The translations under genes were made by a program, and so were the position numbers. Under the pieces are notes generated by a model. That model was given only the letters and a program-made list of their open reading frames with translations. It was not told where the DNA came from and did not search any database. DNA of 51,782 nt from Candidatus Parvarchaeota archaeon (GTDB lineage: Archaea > Nanobdellota > Nanobdellia > WJKC01): assembly GCA_017608505.1 (NCBI GenBank), contig JAFCFT010000007.1:1-51782 (forward strand). Reading direction: 5' to 3'. Of the stretch, positions 7,461 to 14,943 are shown piece after piece. Within the stretch, counting starts at the first letter, position 1, and the number at the start of each line of letters is the position of its first letter.

Positions 7461-7972
7461 TTTACCTTTCCCTGAATAGTTATTCCATTTAAAATGTTGT
7501 TAATGAGATATTTATTTTTTAAATTTTTAATGTCCTTAACTACAAAGAGTTGTATTTTTCTTTTAATTTTCTTTTCATATTTTTTGACATCAAAAGCCTT
7601 TGTTTTCTCTGAAATTATTAATAAATCAAAATCGCTTGTTTCTGTGTCCATTCCAAAAGCGCAGGAACCGAACATTACAATTGTAGGTTTAAGATAAAAT
7701 TTGTTTAGCGCATCAATAAGCCCGCTTTCTTTAATTTTTCTTATATTATAAAAAATTTTAATATCTTTATAAAGATCATTTTCAATATTTGCTTTATAGA
7801 GATTTAACACCCTTTCTTTTCTTTCTTTTAATATGCCTTTTTTTACTAAACCTTTTAATTCTTTGCTTGCGGTTGCAGGAGAAATTTTTAATAGTCTTGC
7901 TACTTCTCTGACATTAAACTCTCTAGTTGGTTCTTCAAAAAACAGTTTAAGCATGTTTAATTTTTTGAACAT
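7451..7972 (-). CDS. wHTH-nucleotidyltransferase (MNT, antitoxin-type)
   Basis: A 173-residue protein. Residues 1-65 form a winged helix-turn-helix (FNVREVARLLKISPATASKELKGL). Residues about 98-117 carry the polymerase-beta-type minimal nucleotidyltransferase signature GSCAFGMDTETSDFDLL, with the G-S and D-x-D metal-binding residues intact. Such proteins are typically the antitoxin that AMPylates a HEPN RNase toxin encoded immediately downstream. Here the downstream HEPN gene is broken, so this may be an orphan antitoxin or a DNA-binding regulator left in place. The start ATG has TATA-like sequence (AACAACCGTTCATAAATATA region) directly upstream. Confidence 0.75.
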   Translation of the reverse strand: MFKKLNMLKLFFEEPTREFNVREVARLLKISPATASKELKGLVKKGILKERKERVLNLYKANIENDLYKDIKIFYNIRKIKESGLIDALNKFYLKPTIVMFGSCAFGMDTETSDFDLLIISEKTKAFDVKKYEKKIKRKIQLFVVKDIKNLKNKYLINNILNGITIQGKVKWI

Positions 7973-8068
7973 ATGTTTATATTTATGAACGGTTGTTTAA
8001 ATTTTTTTCTATAATGAACAAATAAGAATTTGAAAAGTTTTATTATTGCAAAATGTGTTTTAGTGATT

Positions 8069-10144
8069 GTGATTGAATATATTAAAAAAAGAGACGGCAG
8101 AATAGTCAAATTTAATCAAGAAAGAATTGCTAATGCAATTCACAAGGCTTTAATTGCTGTTCGCGGGGTTGACAAGCTTTCAAAGAAATTGTCAGACCTT
8201 GTTGTGCAAGAGTTAAATAGAAGATTTGCGCATAAAGTGCCGGGTGTTGAGCAAATACAAGACATTGTTGAGAATGTGCTTGTTGACAATAAATTAGAGG
8301 ATGTTGCAAAAGCATACATATTGTACAGGGCAAGAAGAGCAAGGGTTCGCGAAATTAAAAGGTTCTTAGGCATAAGCGACGACTTAAAGCTTAATATAAA
8401 TGCCATAAGGGTGATGGAGAGGCGTTATTTGCTTAAAGACGCCAAGGGCCATGTAATAGAGACTCCAAAGGACTGTTTTATTAGAGTCTGCAAGGCAATA
8501 TCAAAAGTTGATAAGCGCTATGGCTCAAATCCTAAGATTGCTTTTAATGAATTTTTTGAAGTGATGAGCAACTTGTATTTTTTGCCAAATAGCCCTACGC
8601 TAATGAATGCTGGAACAAGCTTGGGCCAGTTAAGCGCATGTTTTGTACTGCCTGTTTACGATTCTCTTGAAAGCATTTTTGAAGCTGTAAAAAACACATC
8701 ATTAATACAGCAAAGCGGCGGAGGCACTGGATTTAATTTCTCTCACTTAAGGCCAAGGGGCGATGTTGTAAGATCTACAGGAGGCATTGCATCAGGACCT
8801 GTCAGCTTTATCCATGTGTTTGACATGGTGACTGACGTAATAAAGCAAGGAGGGAGGAGAAGAGGGGCTAATATAGGCATATTAAATGTGAATCATCCAG
8901 ATATTATTGAATTTATAAATTCGAAATTAAAACCAGGTTCTCTTAAAAATTTCAATATCAGCGTTTCTGTGACTGACAACTTTATGAATGCTGTGAAAAA
9001 AGGGCGTAGTTTTTGGCTTGTTAATCCACGGACAAAGAAAAAAGTGAGGAAGTTAAATGCAAGAGATATTTTTAATTTAATTGTTGACAATGCTTGGCGG
9101 ACAGGCGATCCAGGGCTAATATTCATAGATGAAATTAATAGACATAATCCAACGCCGGGCATAGGCCGCATAGAAAGCACAAATCCTTGCGGAGAAGTTC
9201 CCCTGCTTCCTTACGAGTCTTGCAATCTTGGTTCTATTAATTTGTCAAAAATGGTGAAAAATGGGAAAATTGACTGGGAGCTTTTAGGAAAAGTTGTGCG
9301 CATAGGCGTCCATTTTCTTGACAATGTCATAGACGCAAACAAATATCCATTAAAAGAAATTGAAAAAATGACCAAGGGCAATAGAAAAATAGGTCTTGGT
9401 GTCATGGGGTTTGCAGACATGCTAATTAGACTTAGGGTGCCTTACAATTCTAAAAAAGCGTTAAAAATTGCTGAACAAGTAATAAAATTCATTAAAAAAG
9501 AAGCTATTCGCGCGTCTGTCGAGCTTGCAAAACAAAGAGGGAACTTTCCAAATTTTAAGGGAAGCATTTGGGAAAAAAAGGGCTACAAATATATGCGCAA
9601 TGCAACGCTTCTTACAATAGCGCCTACTGGAAGCATTAGCATCATAGCTGGCTGCTCTTCAGGAATTGAGCCTTTATTTGCAATAAGCTTTGTAAGAAAA
9701 GTCCTTGAAGGCACAAGCTTGTTAGAAGTCAATGAGCTATTTGAGCGCGAGGCAATTAAGAAAGGATTTCATTCTGAGGATTTAATGAGAGAAATTGCTC
9801 AAAGCGGTTCGCTAAGAAATATTAAACAAATTCCAAAAAATATCAAAAAAATATTTGTCACTGCCTTTGATATAAAGCCAGAAGACCACATTAAAATGCA
9901 GGCTATATTTCAAAAATATGTTGACAATGCAGTTGCAAAAACAATTAATTTTCCGCATGATGCAAGCGTTAATGATGTTAAAAAGGCGTATTTGCTTGCG
10001 CACAAACTTAAATGCAAAGGCATTACAATTTATCGTTATGGCTCAAAGCCAGAACAAGTTTTGTATTTTGCTAAAGAAAAAGAATATGTAACTGCTGAGA
10101 GTGAATATTCTGGCGGCTGTCCTGAACCGAGGTGTCTTCATTGA
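8069..10144 (+). CDS. nrdJ: Adenosylcobalamin-dependent (class II) ribonucleotide reductase
   Basis: Reduces ribonucleotides to deoxyribonucleotides using an AdoCbl-derived radical. An ATP-cone occupies the first 90 or so residues (IKKRDGRIVKFNQERI). The catalytic barrel then shows LSACFVLPVYDS, QQSGGGTGFNFS, GRRRGANIG, the active-site NPCGEVPLLPYESCNLGSINL and APTGSIS. The C-terminal ITIYRYGS and final Cys pair CPEPRC are typical of NrdJ. An upstream TTG at 8030 would extend the ORF, but GTG 8069 gives the standard M-I-E-Y-I-K-K-R-D-G start and sits about 26 nt after a TATA-like GTTTTATTATTG. The stop overlaps the corrinoid adenosyltransferase start. Confidence 0.92.
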   Translation: MIEYIKKRDGRIVKFNQERIANAIHKALIAVRGVDKLSKKLSDLVVQELNRRFAHKVPGVEQIQDIVENVLVDNKLEDVAKAYILYRARRARVREIKRFLGISDDLKLNINAIRVMERRYLLKDAKGHVIETPKDCFIRVCKAISKVDKRYGSNPKIAFNEFFEVMSNLYFLPNSPTLMNAGTSLGQLSACFVLPVYDSLESIFEAVKNTSLIQQSGGGTGFNFSHLRPRGDVVRSTGGIASGPVSFIHVFDMVTDVIKQGGRRRGANIGILNVNHPDIIEFINSKLKPGSLKNFNISVSVTDNFMNAVKKGRSFWLVNPRTKKKVRKLNARDIFNLIVDNAWRTGDPGLIFIDEINRHNPTPGIGRIESTNPCGEVPLLPYESCNLGSINLSKMVKNGKIDWELLGKVVRIGVHFLDNVIDANKYPLKEIEKMTKGNRKIGLGVMGFADMLIRLRVPYNSKKALKIAEQVIKFIKKEAIRASVELAKQRGNFPNFKGSIWEKKGYKYMRNATLLTIAPTGSISIIAGCSSGIEPLFAISFVRKVLEGTSLLEVNELFEREAIKKGFHSEDLMREIAQSGSLRNIKQIPKNIKKIFVTAFDIKPEDHIKMQAIFQKYVDNAVAKTINFPHDASVNDVKKAYLLAHKLKCKGITIYRYGSKPEQVLYFAKEKEYVTAESEYSGGCPEPRCLH

Positions 10145-10632
10145 TTTATCTAATAACAGGCAATGGCGGAGGAAAAACTACACAAGCTTTAGGTCTTGCA
10201 GTAAGAGCTTTAGGCCATGGCAAAAAGGTTGTTATTATACAATTTATGAAAGGGCGCGCTACAGGAGAATACAAATTCTTAAGCAAGCATTGCACAATAA
10301 AGCAATTTGGCGCAAAATCATTTGTTAATCTTAAAAGTCCAAGTAAAAAAGACAAAGAACTAGCGCAACAAGGCTTGGCTTTTGCAAAAGAAGCTCTAAA
10401 GACAAAACCATTTTTACTAATTCTTGACGAAGTAAATCTAGCATGCGCTGTGGGCCTTCTTGACGTTAAAGATGTTATAGATTTATTAAATAAGCGTGGC
10501 AGGACAAATATAGTGCTAACAGGACGTTACGCGCCTCAAGAGCTTGTTAAAACAGCGGACATCGTCACTGAAGTTGCTGATTTAACTCCAAAATCAAAAC
10601 GAATGCCTGCAAAAAAAGGATTAGAATATTAA
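10141..10632 (+). CDS. cobA: Corrinoid adenosyltransferase (CobA/BtuR family)
   Basis: Transfers adenosyl from ATP to cob(I)alamin or cob(I)yrinate, making the coenzyme form of B12. The 163-residue protein opens with a P-loop of the CobA type (ITGNGGGKTTQALGLAVRALGHG), then VVIIQFMKG, LLILDEVNLA and NIVLTGRYAP, all in the order of CobA proteins, where the loop is normally GNGKGKTT. The start is taken as TTG 10141, inside TTGA shared with the nrdJ stop; GTG 10132 would add three residues. Stop/start overlap with an AdoCbl-dependent enzyme makes cofactor supply to NrdJ the obvious job. De novo corrin genes are not in the window. Confidence 0.88.
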   Translation: MIYLITGNGGGKTTQALGLAVRALGHGKKVVIIQFMKGRATGEYKFLSKHCTIKQFGAKSFVNLKSPSKKDKELAQQGLAFAKEALKTKPFLLILDEVNLACAVGLLDVKDVIDLLNKRGRTNIVLTGRYAPQELVKTADIVTEVADLTPKSKRMPAKKGLEY

Positions 10633-10667
10633 TTACATTTATAAAGAATTAATTTTTAAAAATTAAT

Positions 10668-10850
10668 GTGGGAGTCAGGGTTGGAAACAAAACTTGGAAA
10701 TGCTCAAGATGCGGAAATGAATTAACAATAGATAATCCTCCAGAAGTCTGTCCAATATGCGAGGGCTTAAATACTTATTATGAAATCCCTGAATCGCTTC
10801 CAGAAAAAGCGACTGAGAGAGGTCCTAATGAGGAGGGAGTTATAGAATGA
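10668..10850 (+). CDS. Rubredoxin-like zinc/iron ribbon protein
   Basis: A 60-residue protein with two Cys knuckles, CSRCG and CPICEG, framed by WKC and NPPEVCP. This resembles the rubredoxin-like domain of rubrerythrins and stand-alone rubredoxin relatives. It probably binds one iron or zinc. The GTG start at 10668 gives the full domain, and no better start is visible. It overlaps the ferredoxin gene by 4 bp (ATGA), so the two small electron-carrier-like proteins are coupled. It is too short to include the diiron domain of rubrerythrin. Confidence 0.65.
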   Translation: MGVRVGNKTWKCSRCGNELTIDNPPEVCPICEGLNTYYEIPESLPEKATERGPNEEGVIE

Positions 10851-11119
10851 CTGACTTTGAAATAACGCATGTAAGAAAAGAATGCATAGGGTGCGGCTTG
10901 TGCGCAAGCATGGATTCAAATAAAAAATACTGGGCAATGGATGAAACCGACTTAAAATCAAATTTAGTGGGTGGCAAGGAAGTCGAGCCCGGCATATTTA
11001 AAAGAACTGTTAAAGGAGCTCCTGACCAGGACTTAGAATTAAATGAAAAGATACAAGAAGCTTGTCCAGTACAAGTAATTAAAGTAGAAAAAATGACACC
11101 GGCCACACGCTCTCAATAA
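10847..11119 (+). CDS. Single-cluster [4Fe-4S] ferredoxin
   Basis: A 90-residue ferredoxin. The first three ligands are in CIGCGLCASMD (residues about 14-20) and the fourth in EACPVQVI near residue 74, the arrangement of archaeal single-cluster ferredoxins such as those of Thermococcales; no second CxxCxxC motif is present. The central region (YWAMDETDLKSNLVGG) is a typical insertion. It is a plausible electron acceptor for the GAPOR-like enzyme at 14944, but that pairing is inferred. It is translationally coupled to the preceding rubredoxin-like gene. Confidence 0.85.
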   Translation: MTDFEITHVRKECIGCGLCASMDSNKKYWAMDETDLKSNLVGGKEVEPGIFKRTVKGAPDQDLELNEKIQEACPVQVIKVEKMTPATRSQ

Positions 11120-11151
11120 GGATTTTAAATATTATTAATTTTCTTTTTAAG

Positions 11152-12189
11152 ATGAGAACTGGCATTGCAGACCTGCCTCTTCACTATGGAGCGTGCCCTA
11201 GGTGGCTTTTTAATAAAATGGTTTTGTTAACTCAAGCTATTTCTAGGGTGATACTAGAAGAATACGGGGCGCTTGAGTTTCTTAAAAGACTTTCAAATCC
11301 TTATTTTTTCCACGCCTTAACGTGCGTGATTGGTTTTGATTGGAACTCTTCTGGCACAACAACAACTGCTTGCGGGGCTTTAAAACAAGCGCTTGCTTCT
11401 AATCCTGATTTAATGGTTTGCGGGGGGAAAGGTGCTGCCAGCAGAAAAACGCCAGAAGAGCTTAAAGAAGACAAATTTGGTTTGGGAGAAGAAAAGATAA
11501 GCAAGCTTGCGCGCGCTTCAAAACTCTGCGCAAAAGTTGACAACGCCTTAATACAAGACGGTTATCATTTGTATCACCACACTTTTATTCACGACAAAGA
11601 TGGGAACTGGGTTGTTATTCAGCAAGGAATGAATGATTCTTATGCAAGGCGTTATCTTTGGTTTTCAAAAGATGTCAAGACTTTTACACTTGAGCCAAAT
11701 AACAAAATCTGCTGTGACAAAGTCCACAATTCTATCTTAAACATGGCTGACAAAATTTGCAAAGACGCCCAACAAACATGCGTTGACTTGATATGCGACA
11801 ACCCTTTTCATTTGCTTAAATACTTTAAGCTTCCAGAGCATCACAAGGTTTTAAAAATAGACATTTCCAAAAGAGGCTGGGAAGTGTTAAAAAAAGCCTA
11901 TGAGCTTCAGCCAAGAAATTATGAAGAACTAATTGCAATAAACGGCATGGGGCCGAAAAAAATTAGAGCGCTTGCCTTAATTTCTAATTTGATATACGGA
12001 AACGAGCTTTCTTGGCGCGATCCAGTAAAATATTCATATGCTCATGGAGGAAAGGACGGGTTTCCATACCCTGTGAATAAAAAAGTGTATGATAATTCAA
12101 TAAGATTCTTAAGAGAAACTTTAGAAAAAACAAGTGTTAGTTCTAAGCTCAAAAGGCAAGCATTAAGGGGTTTGCATAAATTTCTTTAA
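11152..12189 (+). CDS. DUF763 family protein
   Basis: A 345-residue protein matching the archaeal and bacterial DUF763 family. Hallmarks are the opening GIADLPLHYG-CP-WLF, then GFDWNSSGTTTT-CGALK, QDGYHLYHHTF, W-VIQQGM and ARRYLW, DNPFHL, and a C-terminal helix-hairpin-helix-like LIAINGMGPKKIRALALIS followed by DP-KYSYAHGGKDG-P-PV. The conserved His, Asp and Lys residues and the HhH suggest a nucleic-acid-linked enzyme, but the family function is unknown to me. It begins 32 bp after the ferredoxin, with a TATA-like TTTTAAATATT just upstream. Confidence 0.88.
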   Translation: MRTGIADLPLHYGACPRWLFNKMVLLTQAISRVILEEYGALEFLKRLSNPYFFHALTCVIGFDWNSSGTTTTACGALKQALASNPDLMVCGGKGAASRKTPEELKEDKFGLGEEKISKLARASKLCAKVDNALIQDGYHLYHHTFIHDKDGNWVVIQQGMNDSYARRYLWFSKDVKTFTLEPNNKICCDKVHNSILNMADKICKDAQQTCVDLICDNPFHLLKYFKLPEHHKVLKIDISKRGWEVLKKAYELQPRNYEELIAINGMGPKKIRALALISNLIYGNELSWRDPVKYSYAHGGKDGFPYPVNKKVYDNSIRFLRETLEKTSVSSKLKRQALRGLHKFL

Positions 12190-12777
12190 GTAGACTTTTG
12201 CAACTGTTATGTTAACGCAAGGCTGGATAAAGTAATTAATTATTATGCCATATGGGATCCAATTTATAATTGATAATCCAAATAAAATGGCAAGCAAGTT
12301 TAGAATTATTCTTAAATTGTTTTTGAAAATTGTAATTGAGCCTTTAAAAGAACTAGTGATTCCTTTGTTTTTGAATATTATTTCCTGGTTGTAAAATAAA
12401 AATAATGCGACGGCAAGTATTGAAGGTATCATGAACAAATATGCTCCAAAGACATAGAGACTAGCGATTATCAGTCCTCCTATAAGCACTTTTGGAAAGT
12501 GTTTTAGCGCCAGTTTTAAGTTAATTTTTTTGTCTCTTGCATATATGTTGTGTATTATAAGTGTCATGTAACTTGCCATAAACAGCAATGCGTTTAGTGC
12601 GTAAATAGTGCCTGCATCTTGTTCTTTAAGTTCGTGATATATTATTGGGTTTAATACTGCTGGAGTAAAATATGCTTGCAAAAGAAGCAGGCTTAAGGGT
12701 GCAAACTGTATAAGCAATAGTATTGGATGTCTTTTTACAAATTTAAAGCTTTGTTTAAATTCGCTAAAGGCATTCAT
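12163..12777 (-). CDS. Polytopic membrane protein
   Basis: About 204 residues with five or six predicted TM helices and a cytoplasmic-looking N-terminus (FSEFKQSFKFVKRHP). The pattern of a helix-breaking basic start, repeated hydrophobic hairpins and a motif like FLFYNQEIIFKNKGITSSFKGS resembles archaeal DUF4013-like or glycerophosphodiester-phosphodiesterase-N-like membrane proteins; this is a weak impression. ATG 12777 is preferred over 12801, whose product would start with a poly-Phe stretch. The 3' end overlaps the convergent DUF763 gene by 27 bp. Confidence 0.6.
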   Translation of the reverse strand: MNAFSEFKQSFKFVKRHPILLLIQFAPLSLLLLQAYFTPAVLNPIIYHELKEQDAGTIYALNALLFMASYMTLIIHNIYARDKKINLKLALKHFPKVLIGGLIIASLYVFGAYLFMIPSILAVALFLFYNQEIIFKNKGITSSFKGSITIFKNNLRIILNLLAILFGLSIINWIPYGIIINYFIQPCVNITVAKVYLKKFMQTP

Positions 12778-12809
12778 TAAGAAAAAGAAAAAAGAATGCA
12801 ATTATATAT

Positions 12810-14489
12810 TTATCTTAATCTTCTAAGGATCCTTGCAACTCTTGTTTTAATACTGGTTTTTTTCGCTTCAAGTCTTTTTATTTGTTCTGCAGCTTTGTTA
12901 ATTATTTTGCTTGCTATCACTTTCTTTTTAATGCACACATTGCCTAATTTTTTTGCATGCTCATATGCCATTTTTGCCTCTTTTATTAATGCAGCTTTTT
13001 TTGCTGGGTCTGTTTCTGCATCAGCCTCTGTTTTAAGAGATTCTGCCTTGTCAAGAAGACTTTTAATTGCATTTCTTCCTGATGCCCCGCAATTGCTTAA
13101 AAACTGCGGAAGTTTTGCTTTTTCTGCTGCAATGTTTATCCTTTGAGCAATTTTTCTTCTATTATGAAGTTCGTCATTTAGTTTTTCTCTCCAATTCCAG
13201 TTTACAATGTTTCTTTTTGCCCACAGTTTTATCATTAGCCTGTTTTTTGCTTTGTAAAGCAGTCTTAATGCATTGTCTACGTCAGTTGTTGAATTCCATT
13301 CTGCCTGATTCAGCAGTTCGTCTGCTTCGTCTGCTGCAGTTTCAAGTTCTGTTGTATTTGCGCCGTCTGCATTCAAACTTTCAATTTCTGCCCTAAGCTC
13401 TTCTAATTCGCTTCTTGTCTCATTAAGCAATATCATAATTCTGTTTTTCCATTTCTCTATTTTTGAAATTCTTATTGCTTTTCTTAAAACCCTTCTGTTG
13501 TGGATTTTCTTTTTGTTTGCCGTCCATATTCTTTTTGCTATTGCTGCTGGTTTATGCCCGTCGTATCTTATTGCTGTGATTCCTGCATTTTGAAGTTCAT
13601 TGTATGCTTGACCTGCAAGGAATGGGTTTCCAACAATGTGCACGTGCGTAATGTTGTATTCGTTTATTATGTCTATTATTTCAGGCACGTCATCCACTGA
13701 TGTTACTCTTCTTACATATGTTGTGTTGTCAAGCGCAAGACCCCATCCTGTTGATTCGTTCCAATTCGGCGTTGCAACAATAAGCATGGTGCTTGTTTTG
13801 TTAAGAATTAATCTTGCTATTTTGTTCCTGATTTGAGTCCAGTTGCCGACGATTTCTGTTAAGTTGAATCCGTCTAAGTCGTCTTTCATTTCGTCTGTGA
13901 TTTCAGTGCCGACAAACACTACGTTGCTGACATTTAAGTCAGACAATGCATCCAATACTTCTGCAGGCACTTCGCCTTTTGGAATTGGCATTAGCGGACA
14001 GCCGTGACGTATTGCATAACTTACTGCTTCTGCTTGTATTGGCGAATCTACAGATGGCTTAAATGTATCCTCTACTAGAACTGCGCAATCTGCTTCAGTC
14101 CAAAAATGCTTTGCAATCTCTATTGCTGTTTTTGTTCTTTCAATGCCCCATAATCTTCTGACTCTGTATCCAAGTCCTCTTAATTTTGTTTCAACATCTT
14201 CAGGAATTACTGCTGGTCCTCCTACAAGGATTACTTCTTGGGCTTGGGATTCATTCAATATCTCTGTTATGTTGTCATCTAAGTCTTGATTGTCTGTTGT
14301 AAGCACTGGAATTCCTTCTTCAACTGCTGCTGCGCTTGCAGCCATTAAGTCGGGTGTATTGCTGTCTGTCACTAGCATAAAGGTGTCTGTTGTGACGTTT
14401 TCTGGCGTTTCATTTCCATTTTCAGCTGCTTGCGCAATAGCAAGCATCAGAAAGCTCATTGCTAATGATAACGCTAACTTGTATTTCAT
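12810..14489 (-). CDS. Secreted CWB2-type surface protein with coiled-coil tail
   Basis: A 559-residue exported protein with a clear signal peptide (residues 1-21, ending AIAQA). Residues about 35-345 contain three Rossmann-like repeats of the cell-wall-binding type 2 (CWB2) kind: FMLVTDSNTPDLMAASAAA with VILVGGPAVIPEDVE, then CAVLVEDTF with NVVFVGTEIT, then MLIVATPNWN with HVHIVGNPFL. Residues from about 360 are highly helical, rich in Lys, Arg and Glu, and probably form a coiled coil or stalk. Several N-x-S/T sequons lie in the first half. It may be an S-layer-associated or envelope-attached protein. No C-terminal membrane anchor is seen. Confidence 0.75.
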   Translation of the reverse strand: MKYKLALSLAMSFLMLAIAQAAENGNETPENVTTDTFMLVTDSNTPDLMAASAAAVEEGIPVLTTDNQDLDDNITEILNESQAQEVILVGGPAVIPEDVETKLRGLGYRVRRLWGIERTKTAIEIAKHFWTEADCAVLVEDTFKPSVDSPIQAEAVSYAIRHGCPLMPIPKGEVPAEVLDALSDLNVSNVVFVGTEITDEMKDDLDGFNLTEIVGNWTQIRNKIARLILNKTSTMLIVATPNWNESTGWGLALDNTTYVRRVTSVDDVPEIIDIINEYNITHVHIVGNPFLAGQAYNELQNAGITAIRYDGHKPAAIAKRIWTANKKKIHNRRVLRKAIRISKIEKWKNRIMILLNETRSELEELRAEIESLNADGANTTELETAADEADELLNQAEWNSTTDVDNALRLLYKAKNRLMIKLWAKRNIVNWNWREKLNDELHNRRKIAQRINIAAEKAKLPQFLSNCGASGRNAIKSLLDKAESLKTEADAETDPAKKAALIKEAKMAYEHAKKLGNVCIKKKVIASKIINKAAEQIKRLEAKKTSIKTRVARILRRLR

Positions 14490-14510
14490 AATTCTAATTA
14501 GTTAATGGGT

Positions 14511-14903
14511 TTATTTATAATTTGCGAAGATTTTTAATCTTTTTTTGAAATTTTTGCAATAATTTATGAGAATGCAGTTTTTAAGTTTTTTTTCAAAAAC
14601 TCTTTTGTTTTCATAATATAATGGTTGCGTTTGAAAGTATTCATTTAAATTTTTAAGACGCCCTTTTTTTGCGATTAAGAATACAAATTGAGTGTTTTCA
14701 TCTGCATTTAGCATTTCATTTAAATTTTTGGACGAGTCTTCGTAAGGCGTGGTGTCAAGATTTTCTAAGAAAAAGAATTTTAATTTATTTTTGTTATTCA
14801 TTGCATCTATATTTTGCCCTTTTATCCTTATTAAATAATTATTCTTCAGCAACTCTTCTACTGTGGTTTGATACATTTTTTTAAATTTCTTTTTAATTCG
14901 CAT
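14511..14903 (-). CDS. Hypothetical basic protein
   Basis: A 130-residue lysine- and asparagine-rich protein with no recognised domain or membrane segment. The middle portion (FVFLIAKKGRLKNLNEYF) could be an alpha/beta core. The start at 14903 has a TATA-like CTTAAATAC about 33 nt upstream; ATG 14876 is an alternative. It stands alone between the GAPOR-like gene and the CWB2 protein, both on the same strand. Function unknown. Confidence 0.5.
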   Translation of the reverse strand: MRIKKKFKKMYQTTVEELLKNNYLIRIKGQNIDAMNNKNKLKFFFLENLDTTPYEDSSKNLNEMLNADENTQFVFLIAKKGRLKNLNEYFQTQPLYYENKRVFEKKLKNCILINYCKNFKKRLKIFANYK

Positions 14904-14943
14904 ACCGCTTTAGAAAATTATATTAATTTGTATTTAAGCTTTA

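Noticed and set aside
12796..13396. Plus-strand hydrophobic ORFs opposite the CWB2 gene
   Set aside because: They are antisense shadows of the helical, Ala/Lys-rich coding sequence on the minus strand.
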